The notes beneath the pieces were generated by a model. That model made no database searches. It worked only from the letters and a program-made list of their open reading frames with translations, and had not been told where the DNA came from. Position numbers and translations under genes: made by a program. DNA of 64,000 nt from Datisca glomerata (lineage: Eukaryota; Streptophyta; Magnoliopsida; Cucurbitales; Datiscaceae): positions 509,001 to 573,000 of the forward strand of contig QANY01005285.1 of assembly GCA_003255025.1 (NCBI GenBank), in the 5' to 3' direction. This document shows, piece after piece, positions 33,844 to 45,806 of this stretch (positions are counted from its first letter, which is position 1; each line of letters opens with the position of its first letter).

Positions 33844-36800
33844 TCAGCCATTCAATCCTCCTCCGCCAGAGGTGCCAGAGGACTCAGCAACATCCTCAAT
33901 TCTCAAAGTGGTGGATAATTCTTCCTCAATCATCTTCCCCCTATTACCTGATGATCCATTTCCATCCACAGCTCTATTCAATCTCTTCAACCAAATATCA
34001 TAATCAACAGGGTACGGTGTCCCACAAAGGCTATCTACATAATCAGCAAACGCCTTCAAAAGAGCAGAAACCTCGCCTAGTTGCTGCTGAATACTACGGT
34101 TAGCCCAGCTTATCTCTCTCCACTGCAACGCGGATTCTATAGAGTCTGGCTGCACCATTGCTCCTCCGCACACGTAAAAGAGCAGATACACGAGGCTTTC
34201 CGCATCGGAGGACGGACAAAGCTTCCCATGTTGTAAGGCGTAGGAGGAAGAGAACTGTAGGTTTATAGCCGGGCTATCTCTGTCTTCCAAAATCGCATGT
34301 CCCCATGATATCGGGACATACAGAAATCGACCTTGCTTATCCACAACTCGGATTATGTTCTCTGGGGAGATATCACCATGCTGGACATTAGCCATGGATG
34401 CTGTCCTTAAAGCAGATAGACAGTCCCTACAGCAGTGAATCGACTCCTCCGAAGAAAACGGACCCACACGAGCGATCGTCGTCAAAAGTGCCTCCCCGAC
34501 CGGGAACGTCACTAGAATCGGTGTTCCGCATAATGGGTGATCGCAACACCCCCCGGGGCTCTGCTTCTTGCAAGGACCAGAATGCAGGATTCTACCAGAA
34601 GCAACTATTTCTGGTAAATATTTGCTTGAGTTTCCCTTCTGCTTCAAGACGGTTAGTACTTTAGTTTGTCTCTGTACTTGGTACCAGAGACTCATATCCT
34701 CCCAAGATTGTTCGAGTCTAGACGGATGAGCACCGACGTATAAAGCTAATAACTCCGTGGGATAATCTACGGTAACAGCACCGTAAAGAGAACCGCTCAA
34801 TCCCACCAAAGATTCTTGGATTCGAAAACTTTTATGCCCTTGCCTTTGATCATCCACTACAATTATCTCACCCTTCTTGAGCTTTAGGCGTGATAATCCT
34901 TCCGTCCCTTGAAACGGATTATCATCCTGATCAAGTTCAACAATCTCACCATGTTGTTTGAAAGGAACCAATGCGGCATTGTCATTGCCATTCTCATTGA
35001 CATGGCACTCCAACCAACGCTTCTGTAGCCGTAAACTATGATCTGACGCTAAAGATGATATAGACTTCCTCGGTGGCCCGTTTGATTGGATAATGGAGTA
35101 GAAAGTCGCCGAAAGTAGTTGTAGAGTTCCTAGATCTCCCCAATTCGTGTTCCCAAGTTTGTTCCATATTCGATCGACTGGAGAAATGCTAACTTCAGCG
35201 TAACCTTTTATCCATTCGGCCGCTGACTGGTACATGTTAGTTGAGTTCGTCTCGAGTTTGCTAAGATCGCCACCCAATTTTACAACCCCACCAAATTTCG
35301 AATCTAAAACCAAGAGGAAAACAGATCCATTCTTGACAGAACTGATCTTGCTTAAATTCCTAGATATAAGAATATGAAAACCATAAAAGAGTGCTTCGCA
35401 GATAGTACGAGCAGATAACTTCATCTCCTCTCCAACCAATATATCAGGCTTAAACAAGGCAAACTCCATGACTTGATCCCAGCTAACCTGTGAGTCACTC
35501 CCGATTCTAGATATCAAAGCTAAACCGTGCAGTTCTTGGATCTTTCCCCTTGATATTGCTTTTTCGACTGTGTAAAACTTAGATCCGAGATAACGAGGGC
35601 TAGATATGAAGAATGGGAGAGGTCCGGTTTTACACCAGCATGTACGCCACAAGCCGCTGGCCATTGTGTGAAGGAAATCCTCGAGTGCAAGGTATTTGTC
35701 TTCTTTTAAATCATCGGAAGCAAACGGTGAACAAGGCATGCGGACAAGTTGCTGAAATAACGTCCCCTCTAACGCGAGATCAAGCTTATGGAGTTCATTG
35801 AGCATGAAAGGAGATGGAAAGATCGGTTCCCCGCTGACGGAATCCACGGAAGTATTCTCCATAACCCAATCTTCAAGGTTAGAAATGAAGATTTCGACGT
35901 CAACAAGTTTCTTCCTGTAGTCCTTGAGCCCTTTGTGTAGTCTCCTTGGAACAGGAAAGGACTTGCTTGAAGAAGTACCTGAAAATCTATGACTGGATAT
36001 AACTGCATACACAAAAACCCTTGCGTTAATTGTAATAAATTGTATCTAAAAATGAAATGAAAGTGGTTTAATATTGAAATCACTAACACAAACCAGAGTT
36101 AGTCTTCCTGAAGCTTCCTTCCAAGCTATGAGACGAAGATAACTCCAAATCATTTTGCAGAAAACCTGGGCAGTGTTTTCAATGAGTATATTTTGCACAG
36201 GAGATGAGCCTAAATCGGCATACCCGATATGTACTTTCTGAAAATCATTAATACAATACAGATCTAGTACCATGACAGTGACATACCCGATATGTACTTT
36301 CTGAAGCTTCCATCCAAACTTTGCACGGGAGATGGCTCTAAATCGTTTTGCGCGGCATATAAATCACTGTTCCTATAAACTAGTTGCGAAACAAATGTGT
36401 CATTAAAGCATTAATGTTACATCAAATTAAAGTGGTTATCATCAAGGGAAACAACCTTTTATCTCAAGTGCTTCCGTTCTGATAAAGTTACTAAAGACTG
36501 AAAGGCAATTATAGAATCAGTGAAAAAAAGAGTATATCAAATGGTGATTAGTAAGCTAAGTAGATGTTAACAAACTATGAAACTGGATTCAATGAAACAT
36601 CTGATTGGGATTCCACTACTAAAAGTTATTAGCAATACCATAATCTGATTCAATATTTCCATTGAAAAAACATCTTGTGATGACTATAATGATGTGATTT
36701 CACATTTATACACTGAATGTATATAATTACCAACAAACAGGCGTTCTCCAACAAGACATGCCTTGTCTGACCGGATAGCCTCTCCATCCTTTTTCTATCC

Positions 36801-37492
36801 CATCCTACCCAAACTACAAACAATGCCGACATGCTAATGATGATAGTTTGAAAGATGCTTAGCCTTCTCAACTTAATAGAGTAGGTCAAATTTTTTTAAC
36901 ACACCTGCCATGCCTTTATAGTTCAGTAGCAGAAGCAATCGTATCTTTACTTGTTATAAGTGCGTGTGATTGTGTCTTAAGATGAGCCTTTGTGCACAAA
37001 GAGTTCTGCACGAAAACTACGTTCGTTTTTCCACATCGTACAATGAAGCTGTACATTCCTCATAGAGTCACGGGCAACATTTTCCTCTATTAACTCCGAC
37101 AACGTCAACAAATTAAATTCGGTTTTTGTTAGCTTATTTATTGATAAACCAGATCATACTAAATGGATATTAAATGGATATGCCCACTAATGAAGCCACC
37201 AAATAAATTTACAGAAATCAAAGAAATAAAGATGGAAACAATATGATTAAATATAAGCATTTTACACATAAAACAGCTCATTCTTGTCAGCATAACCGAT
37301 CCACAGGAGTGTGAAAACTTCAAAAGCAGCAAAAATCCAAAAGCCCACGACAACAGATTATACAATTTATTATTTTTTTCGCAACAAACAAGGTTCACAA
37401 CTCACCAGATTTGGAAAAATCCATATTTTTTCAGAAATGTACAGCTGGATGTAATAAATAAACTAAACTAAAATATACTAACCAGATTTCAT
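33844..37492 (-). CDS. Plant protein-kinase-like protein with altered catalytic motifs, 4 coding exons
   Basis: Exons: 37483-37492 (MKS only), 36287-36379, 36094-36165 and 33844-36002, giving 777 aa with phase 1 at each junction. Residues 4-58 are short N-terminal exons with a repeated QNDLE...SL-GSFRK theme. A long middle region (LHKGLKDYRKKLVDVEIFIS, SNLEDWVMENTSVDSVSG) matches no domain I can name. The C-terminal part looks like a kinase C-lobe: VQHGDISPENII (598-609) replaces HRDLKxxN, keeping Asp602 and Asn607. WGHA (625-628) stands where DFG is expected, and a Cys-rich insert GPCKKQSPGGCCDHPLC precedes it. I could not find a glycine loop. It may be a pseudokinase or an atypical kinase. 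The start relies on a 10-bp coding exon and is the least certain part. The promoter lies beyond 37492. Confidence 0.8.
36219..36303 (-). repeat. Partial duplication around the exon 2 donor of the kinase-like gene
   Basis: A 22-base sequence is present identically at 36219-36240 and 36282-36303, in the same orientation. The right copy covers the end of exon 2 and its splice donor. Sequence upstream of both copies in the coding direction is also similar (TTGCACAGGAGATG versus TTGCACGGGAGATG), and exon 3 resembles exon 2. A small exon seems to have been duplicated in tandem. Confidence 0.7.
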
Positions 37493-38316
37493 GGCGAGGA
37501 CAGGGCAAAGGGAAATCTTATCAATCTCCAAAACCCAAAAGCTGCAAAATCACGAGGTCTTGCTGATTCAGAGATGTTTGGGAACTCCGAAACTGGCATT
37601 TCTTAGAGTAAATGTCAACACACGGCAGTGGAGGCCATTAACGAAAGCAGAAGCCGAAGGGAAATGTGGGACAAAGATAAAAAAGGGAGAAGAAGAGAAA
37701 GGATAAATCTTTGGAGCATTGATGGCAAAGAATGAGAAAAAGCAGTAATGGGTCATTTCCAAAACTGAATAGAAACCAAGTTAATGAATCAAATAATATC
37801 AACTTAGCAATTATATTCTTCTTATTCTGGTTGCAGAGTAACAGGTGAAAGAAGAAAAGAGGCTCTTCACTGAAGCTGAGAGTCGAATCGGAGAATAGAA
37901 CGATAGAGAAAGAAACAGGCAAAGAAATAATAAAGAGCGAAAGAGAGACAAGAAGCAAAGCTATAAAAGCTGAAAAGTACCTCTTATACCCAGTGTTCAG
38001 TGCCCTCTTAAACCCAAAAAAAATTGTGAGGACCACTGTCTCTGTGTCTCTGTTGTGTCCCCACTCCCTCCCTAGTAGTCCCTCCATAGGGGTCCTCTCC
38101 TGGGATTGGCTGATGGTCGCATTAGACAATGATATCCCATTTCTTTGTTCCCCATTCTCAATCCCCCCATCGCTCTTTCTCTGAGCGTATGCTCCACTCT
38201 CTTCTTTGTCAATTTTCATCTCGCAGAACAAATTTTCAACACCTAAATAATATGAAAAAATTACGGTGTTATCCCTACTTTCATATAATCTCTAAACTTA
38301 TAATTGATAGCATTTA
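37493..38316 (-). promoter_or_regulatory. 5' leader and promoter region of the kinase-like gene
   Basis: On the minus strand, TGGGTATAAGAGG (about 37985-37995) and TTTTATAGC (about 37962) are TATA-like. CCAAT occurs on the minus strand near 38103. Long open frames here are hydrophobic, lack domains and probably lie in leader or promoter DNA. No other gene is visible. Confidence 0.35.
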
Positions 38317-39170
38317 GGGGTCGTTTGATATAAGATTGTGAATAAATGATTTTTAGAATAAGATTGCTGAAATATGATTGCGGGAATGTATATGTATTGA
38401 AAATTAATATTACTTTGTTTGTTAACATTTGGGAATGTTCTGATTTAATTGTGAGGATGTTAGATTACTTTATTTATTTTGATAGAATAAACAAGTGGAT
38501 GTTCTAAGCATTATTGTCGAATTTTAATTTTACCCTTGAGCTAAAAAATGTTTATGAATAATAATTATTTAATTTATAATAAGATGATCAATATAAGTAA
38601 TAACAAAAATATAGATTTTACTCATGGATTTTTTTCGAATATATTTATTAATTTTTCGACCAAACCATTATATTATGATGCCTCATATAGATTTTCATCA
38701 AATATTCTCCATACAATTGAATCAATACTGCTACAAGTGTATTAATGTGCTATAGAATTTACAATATAAGATAATAATTCTTATAAAAAAATACCAATGA
38801 TTTTCAGCTCAATAACCAAGATTATAGTACTGTGAGAGAATATGATGTCCGAAAAACAAAGATTACTTTGTGTGGTAACAATCGAGAATGTTATAATATA
38901 ATAGTGAGAATTACTTTGTTTGTTTTGATTGAATGTTTAAAGAAATGTTACATATATAATTGTCAATTTCTAATTTTATCCTTAGACCAAAATATATTTA
39001 TTAATAGTTATTACATGTTTATGGAGGATAGTTTGATAAAAAGAAGAATAAAGAAAATGCCTAGTATAGAAATAGCCCCCAATTTTATAGGGTTTAACAT
39101 ACCCTGAGCATATTCAGATTTCGGCTATTTACATACCTTAAAAAACTTTCAAACCAAACAACAGGATCAA
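38317..39170. mobile_element. Possible MITE or decayed DNA transposon
   Basis: GGGGTCGTTTGATATAAG near 38318 and, in inverted sense, CCAAACAACAGG near 39155 could be termini of the GGGTCGTTTGG type common in plant MITEs. Inside, two similar blocks start GATTACTTTATTTATTTTGA (about 38463) and GAATTACTTTGTTTGTTTTG (about 38909), so the element contains an internal duplication. The terminal match is weak and no target duplication is clear. Confidence 0.35.
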
Positions 39171-40650
39171 TTACTTTCTTTTAGTTTCCAGGCATATTGC
39201 CTCACTTCCCCCCATACCACACGCACCCTTATAGTTTTGTTTTTTTACGCATATCACTTATAATTCATACTTAAAAATTTTCTTTCTAAATTTGGATTGA
39301 AAATAACATTGTACAATTTGTGCGTGGTGTTACTTGAGGATAAAAAGAGGAATCTCCACACAAACGCTTCTCACGCTAGAATCTTAGATGTTGACCAATC
39401 TAACTCAACGTCAGACATATAAGAGACTCCACACGCTCTTTTTCTAACAAATACTTCTCATACTATAATTACTAAACTAAGATTGATACAAGATAAAGAG
39501 TGACGCCATATAAGAATCATGATTCCGCTTTAATATGTCTGGTGTCGACTTAGATTGGTCAACACCTATGATTCACATCGAGTAGAGAAAACTCATTGGC
39601 CCGACATCATAAATCCATCCATATGGCCATAAAAGAGTCGCATACCGACGTGAGGTTCACGCCAAAGTCAAATGGTCAAGGTAGACCCATATGATGATAA
39701 ACTCATATGATTGAGATGGACCTACATGGTTGAGGTAAAGACCCACATGGCTGAGGTAGACCTATACAAGCAAGGCAGACCCTATGGTCGAGTCCAAATG
39801 ACTTGACCATATTAGAGTCGTGTGATGTCAATTGCACACTTCAATTCGTACTGCATGAGTCCAAACGACTTGAGCCCGTATGAGGGATATGACTTATTAG
39901 ACAAGTGATATCTTATATCAAGGAGAAGAACTGAGGTGTGGACTCATCTCATTGACCACCAACATAAGGGATCAATAACGAAAGTATATCATAATGATAG
40001 GGTGACAACTATTAGTCTCATCATAAGGCCCTACATACCTAACTTGCTATTCTAGCTACTTTAGAGGTGACTGTGCACTTGTAAGAATGCATGCAACTTG
40101 GATGGGACTTTGACGTACACTCGCATGACTACATGAGGGCACACGTGGGGTGTCATGGCTTTGACTTCTGTTTGATGAATGATGTTTGATCTTTGGTAAC
40201 TTTGTTTTGGCCTGATGTTGCTACCTGTAATTGTTTCGCTATAGTTACTTGTTCTACGACTACATGCATGCGTGCGTGTTTGATGGTCTGACCTAGGGTG
40301 TCTTGTCCTAGGGTTTCTTTGATGTCTTTGTTGGTTTCTGACCAACTGATGTAAGCATATGGCTGCCCTATAAACTCCTCGTGCATCTGATTTTGAGCAT
40401 ATGCTGTAAACCGTGAGCTGACTTTTTGGGTGTTGACTTTTGTTGACCTAGTATAATCTTTTGTTGTTAATCTTAGGGCTGACTTTAAGTTCTTGTCTAC
40501 TTGTAAATATAGATCGTCTTTACCTATAGTTTTTTTACCCTTGGGGATATGCCCCATGTATTTGTGTAAGTATCTTCCCGATTTATGTACATTTATCATT
40601 TATCGAAAAAAAGAAAACTCCTAGTACCTAATTAGTGTAGTGGTCACATT
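39171..40650. other. Intergenic region with an inverted repeat and degenerate tandem motifs
   Basis: Arms of about 33 bp at 39388-39420 and 39533-39566 are inverted copies (GTTGACCAATCTAA / TTAGATTGGTCAAC with AGACATAT / ATATGTCT), separated by about 110 bp. From about 39650 to 39790 there are loose repeats of GAGGTAGACC(C)ATATG. A 148-codon minus-strand frame (40153-40599) resembles no family I know. No gene is supported. Confidence 0.5.
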
Positions 40651-42419
40651 CATTACAAAAAAATTGATCATTAATGACGAAGTCAAATTCATCGCTGAAA
40701 GTCTGTTTATAGCGACCAACTTTTTAATTGGTCGCCAAAGATGACCTATTGCGACATCGTTTTTACGTGTCGTAATAGGTGTCATGCGGGAAGAGAAAAA
40801 TGAAGTGCACCGTTTTTTTAGGTATTTTACTGATGAATATTTAAATTCCTCGTTAAAAATCTAATTTTCACCGATGAAATAAAAATTTTGTCCGGAAAAA
40901 TCTAATTTTTAGCGACGACATTTTCTTTTTCGTCGGTGAATGTCGAGGTTTTTGTGACGATTTGTTTCTAGTAGTCAAATGACGTAGTTTTAACAAAGTC
41001 CATCTCGTAAACACAAAGGGAAGAAAGCCCTCTCATTTCCCTCAGCCCCTCACCCCCGCGACACAGAGCTGTGCCTTCCTCACCCCCACGACAGAGCTCC
41101 TCCGTTTGTCGTCGTTTTTCACCGAGCTCTCCGTTGTATCCGCGGTGTAGGCAAGAAAACTCCTTTCTCTCTTGCTCGGCGTTGTAGGTAAGCTAACCCC
41201 CTGAACAGAGCCGTTCCATTTTCTTCATTTTCTTCTCTTCTCTTCTTTAACTTTATTCGGTGCATGTTATTTTGGACTGTTCTATAATGCTTAGGTGCTT
41301 GTTTGATGAAATTTGATGGCAGTGATTTTGATTTTGTGGAGAAAATTTGATTTGGTGATTTTCGAAAAATCTATTTTGATTTTGTTTTTTTTTCCTCTAA
41401 ATCTCTCGTATAATTTTGACTGTGAAATTCCACGGCTGTGGTGGGGTGGAGAGGGGAGGAAACAGGGGAGGCGTGGAGGCTTTGGGGAAGAGAGGGAGAT
41501 CTTAGGCGTGGTGGGGTATAAAGGAAGTCTGAAGAGGTAGCATCTTGTTTTAGTACTGTCATTCAATTTCTTTAGCATAGATTGGCTACTTAGATAGGAT
41601 TTATATGATAATCTTTTCTATGGCTGTTTGAAATACTAAGCCTGAATAATTAGTTTGGTTGGGATTTTCAGTTTTGTCTTAGTCTAATTAATTTCTTTTT
41701 TGGTATTCAAGATCGTGAATTAAGGGCAAATATTGCATGTTCTGCTATTAATTCACTTTCTCACCGTGAAGGGTCTAATCTTGTTTATGTTTGTCAGATT
41801 TGATGCTTATTTGGTGGAATGAAATACTTATTATGGGATTAAGAATGTGTATATTTTTATTTGAAATGGCTTTACTTTGGTGTCTGAATTGCCTAATTGG
41901 ATATGTCCGGTGTCTGACTCTGAGTAGCCAATGGTTTTCACCCAAAGATCGAATAAAGACCAAAACACTAGGTAGTCTTGTGGTCAAGACTAAGTTGGAG
42001 AAGTCCATAATATGGAATATGGTGGCTTTTTTGCTGTAAGTAGTCTTTACTAGTTCTGAGCTTTAAGAAAAATTTAGGAATGTGATCATAAAGCTAATTG
42101 TTCTGCTCAAAACCGTCAAAATCTTTCATACAATCATAATGAAGGGAATGTATATTTTTTCTTGATCATCGATTTCATCAGGTGACTCAAAATATTGTTT
42201 TAGTACTCTTAATAATATTTGATATATAATAATTAACGACTCAACTTTTGTTACATTTTGGATAGGAAGCTTCAACTGTGGTAGCACCTACTCGAATTGA
42301 AATGTTTTATAACATGCATTTCAGTGCTAAAAAAGTTAGCAAAATGATATGACTCAAGAAATATATGTGAGTAATTCCTCTAAAATATTCTGATTGATAA
42401 TCATGTTAGCTTCAATATG

Positions 42420-42990
42420 TGTGTGTGTATGAAGGGGCGGGGGGGGGGGGTGGNNNNNNNNNNNNNNNNGTTGTCACTTTGTATTTGAGCATGCTAAATA
42501 CTTTTTGAATACTTTCTGATTAATGCTCATTGTCTAAGGTAATAGTGTAAGTTTGTTGGTGGGATGGGGGTGGGGGGTTATCACTTTGTATCTGAGCGTG
42601 CTATTCTTTTTTAATATTTTCTTATTGATGCACATTGTCTAATATATTGTTAGTTTCAGTATGTGTGAGTTTGGGGGGAGGATTTATGACTTTGTATATG
42701 AGCGTGTCAGATGATTTTTGAATATTTTTTTATTGATGCTCATTGCCTAAAGATAATAATTTTAGTTTTAATTGGGGGGTTATCACTTTGTATATGAGCA
42801 TGCTAGATTTTTTTAATACTTTCTTATAGATGCACCTTGTCTAATAATATTGTTAGTTTCAGTATGTGTGAGTTTGGGGGGAGGGTTTATGACTTTGTAT
42901 ATGAGCGTGCTAGATGATTTTTGAATACTTTTTGATTAATGCTCATCGGATTTTGTTGGATGCTTTTTCAATACTTTCTGATTTTGATGC
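42420..42990 (+). repeat. Minisatellite of about 120-bp units inside the CACTA element
   Basis: About five units repeat the order GTGTGAGTTTGGGGGG, then TATCACTTTGTATATGAGCG, TGCTAGATGATTTTTGAATA and GATGCTCATTGTCTAA. Unit length varies because the G-rich part differs. Sixteen Ns (42454-42469) sit in the first unit, so copy number is uncertain. Confidence 0.75.
42454..42469. other. Assembly gap (16 N) beside a poly-G run
   Basis: A G-run (42434-42453, interrupted once by C and once by T) ends in the Ns. This gap resembles those at 15008 and 29117. Confidence 0.9.
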
Positions 42991-43017
42991 ATATATTTAT
43001 CTTGAATTTGGCTCATC

Positions 43018-43306
43018 GTGATGTTACAGGAAAGTATGTGTGCTTTACGGGATGAGTCTATTGCTGAGGATGCCACACCTCGCACAGAAGAAGAGATAGT
43101 TAAAGAAATCGTCGCGCGAAATAAAAGTCTTGGACATGGAGCCTCACTCATATCTTCCAAGAAAAAGAGTCGAGTTGAAAATATAGAATTAAATAAATAA
43201 ATAAAGTCGATGAAGAGCCAGCTACAAAGCTTGCTTGCTTGGGCTCGTCAAAATGGTTTTCCACCTCCTAACGATGACTCAACAGCAGAAACATGATGCT
43301 CATAAT
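43018..43306 (+). pseudogene. CACTA-associated transposase-family C-terminal fragment
   Basis: The frame gives TEEEIVKEIVARNKSLGHGA (about residues 23-42), followed by a Lys-rich segment. After a stop at 43200 it continues as MKSQLQSLLAWARQNGFPPP in a nearby frame (from 43210). The pattern of an E(I/V)V-VA/GxxxGxxxGxG-like motif plus a short helical tail is usual for the C-terminus of plant transposases of the Ptta/En/Spm type. A splice acceptor (TGTTACAG) precedes it, so it may be a terminal exon. Most of the gene is missing. Assignment rests on motif recall and position inside a CACTA element. Confidence 0.5.
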
Positions 43307-43526
43307 ATTTGTTAAGCTTTATAGTTGTAACATCAAGATTTAAATATTCTTTTTTATTTATCTTTTTTGGATACATGTGTGAATTATATTTTGTAGTGAA
43401 TTATATTTGAGAGATTTTGTAATAAACTATTACTAATTTGTTACAATTACATATATTAATGATTAATATATGTTTTTTTTATAAAAATATCGGGTTTGAT
43501 AAATTTTCTGATGATATTATTATTAT

Positions 43527-44935
43527 TACAGGTGTATATGAAATCTAAAAATTCAGTACCTTTTATTTACATTTGGGAAATGTAAAATTTGGTCGTCAAA
43601 AATATTTCGCGACCGAATAAAATTGGTCGCAAAAGAGTTTAGGTGACGAAGAGAAATATTGGCGGTAAAAAGATTTTTGCGTCGAAAGTTTATTTGGTCA
43701 CAAAAGCTTTTTTGCGACCAAGTTTTATGTTCATCGCGAAAACCTTTCGTGATCAGATTTTTTTCGTTGTAAAAAGTCTAACGCGATGAGTTTTATTTTT
43801 CATCATGAAAGACTTTAGCTGAAGAAGCTAATGCAACGACTGTTGCGGAGAAAATATTTTCTGGGGTGAAATCTTTGCCAACGAATTTTAAAGGTTTTTA
43901 GCAACCAAAAAGTTGATCGCTAAAACTCCTATTGCTTGTAGTGATTTTAGTGTAACGAGAATGATCTCTAAAATCCATCTACAATGAGGGAAATAATAGG
44001 TAATACTCGAAGATATTGACATATTTCCTAAAATGCATAAATTGACATTAATAACGAATTAGAAGTAAACACTTGACATTACCTCTATTATTTATGATAG
44101 TGCCCCACCTCATAAGAGGATATACATTATCTCACGTTCACATTATTGCTATTCAGCAAAAACACTTATAAGACTCATCACCAGAGTGTATTTTGGGCAC
44201 CATACTGTCGTGAAAGTCAATATTTTACGATGGTGGTTTTGTTCTTGTTCACATATTTGAGACAAATCATCGAGTGATGTGTAATGATATATTTTATACC
44301 TATGCTATAAAGGAAAAAAATTATTGTTTTGGATAATCGATCGTGAATTTTCTACGTCATAATATGAAAATATAAAAAATAATTTAGAAAGTGAATGAGA
44401 AAATAGATACACCATGATTTACGTGGAAAACCATTAAAAGGAAGAAAAATCACGGTGATATTTTGATAATATTTCATTAATGAGAAAGAGTTTACAAGGC
44501 TAAAAAATCACGGAAAGATTTTGATAGTATTTCATTATGGAAAAAGAATTTACAAGGCTAAAGCAAGCTGTATAGTCGGCTTGTTTTTTATGGGTGTTGA
44601 GAGTTGTCGTGTTCTGTTTGGAGTTACATCTTGCCTCTATAATCTGATACAGTTTATCTAATTCTATCTGAAAATAGGATCAATAGAATATTCCTCTAAG
44701 ATCCAGTTTATCAACATTGACCACTTAAGTAAATCTTGACTGTTTGATCAATCTAATGATCTTGATTAAATTCTGTTTGGATTGTCATGTCGGCAATCTA
44801 TGTACTTTTGATTGATTGGTTTGTTCTTCATAACCATCTGGTTGATCTTACGGTTCTCGCTCAATCTACTCTTTGATGTAGTCTTCGGTCTAGATCTTGC
44901 CACTTGTTATGTGAAATTTTACCTATACATTGGCC
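43527..44935 (+). repeat. Segmental duplication, copy 1 (CACTA right end plus flank)
   Basis: Starting at CAGGTGTATATGAAA, this segment matches 49549-50730. It contains the last 415 bp of the CACTA element, then host flank: ATTTTAGTGTAACGAGAATG, then AACACTTGACATTACCTCTA, then GGGTGTTGAGAGTTGTCGTG and more. Because the match crosses the transposon border into its flank, it is duplicated DNA and not two insertions. Copy 1 has an extra internal duplication of about 75 bp near 44440-44570 (the ATCACGG(A/T)...TTACAAGGCTAAA unit twice). Confidence 0.8.
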
Positions 44936-45414
44936 ATCATTACACTCAACTAAATTTTATTTGTTGATATGTAATGATCATCTTTTCTTGTTCTGACGTT
45001 ATGTACACCCGTTTATGTTCTTATGCGCTTCTCAGAAACATGCAATGTAATATTCTAGGAAACTTTTTGACTATCTACTGTCAGTGACAACTTCTTCTTT
45101 TCTTTTTTGTCATTATGTTCTTTGTTCCCGTTTGCAGATGCTTTACGATTGTCGAGTAACTGATTTAAGAGCTTGTTATTGATGATGATTATTTCTCCTT
45201 TATTTACTGTTATGCCTTTCCGTTCCATTTACTATGGGCTCATTGATAAAAAAAATTCCCATTTTTCTTTTTCTTCTCTTGTACGTTAAGATCTGCGACA
45301 AGAATATTGTACAAGAACAATAACATAATAATTTATTGAAATGAGTAAGGAGCAAGTGTAGCATTACATAATTGCATCGTAGGAGTTTGACTTTGATGTT
45401 CTGCATTTATTGGC
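44936..45414. other. Unassigned spacer
   Basis: A/T-rich DNA between duplication copy 1 and the 37-bp minisatellite. I see no gene, RNA or bounded element. Confidence 0.5.
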
Positions 45415-45806
45415 AGAGTTTCTCCGGCTTCCTTCGCTACAGGCTTATTGATAGAGTTTCTTTCACTTCCTTCGCAATAGGCTTATTGATAGAGTTTTTC
45501 CCGTTTCTTTCACTACATGCTCATTGGAGAGTTTCTCCCGTTTCCTTTGCTACAGGCTTATTGGAGAGTTTCTCTCATTTCCTTTGCTACAGGCTCCATG
45601 GAAAGTTTCTCCCATTTCCTTTGCTACGGCTCCTTGAAGAGTTTCTTCCATTTCCTTTGCTACGAAGTCTTTGGAGAATTCCTCCCGTTTCCTGTGCTAC
45701 AGACTCATTAGAGAGTTTCTCCCGTTTCCTTTGCTATGGACTCGTTAGAGATTTTCTCCCGTTTCTTTTTATACGAGCTCATTGGAGAGTTTCTCCCATT
45801 TCTGAG
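45415..45806 (+). repeat. Minisatellite, about 11 units of 37 bp
   Basis: Degenerate units follow the pattern GAGAGTTTCTCCCGTTTCC, then TTTGCTACAGGCTCATTG. Because 37 is not a multiple of three and the units lack stops in some frames, a 163-codon open frame runs through the array (45372-45863). This is a by-product of the repeat. Confidence 0.85.

Larger units (their letters stand above)
40651..43943. mobile_element. CACTA (En/Spm-like) DNA transposon, degenerate
   Basis: The right end is CTATTGCTTGTAGTG (to 43943), the usual CACTACAAG terminus in reverse. The left end CATTACAAAAAAATTGATC (from 40651) is its mutated partner. Both ends are flanked by ATT (40648-40650 and 43944-43946), the 3-bp target duplication expected for CACTA elements. 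Subterminal DNA carries many short motifs in both orientations (TTGGTCGC, GCGACCAA, TTTGCGAC, GACGAA), probable transposase-binding sites. The interior has a leader-like CT-rich zone near 40990-41240, a minisatellite with an N-gap, and a transposase-associated coding fragment. At 3.3 kb without a full transposase it is non-autonomous. Confidence 0.8.

Noticed and set aside
37638..38231. 197-codon minus-strand frame upstream of the kinase-like gene
   Set aside because: A Phe/Leu/Ser-rich low-complexity translation overlapping the probable 5' leader and promoter.
40153..40599. 148-codon minus-strand frame
   Set aside because: No domain or family resemblance, no start context or splice support, and it lies in repeat-rich intergenic DNA.
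45415..45806. CRISPR-like repeat array
   Set aside because: The units are contiguous and degenerate with no unique spacers, and the DNA is plant nuclear.
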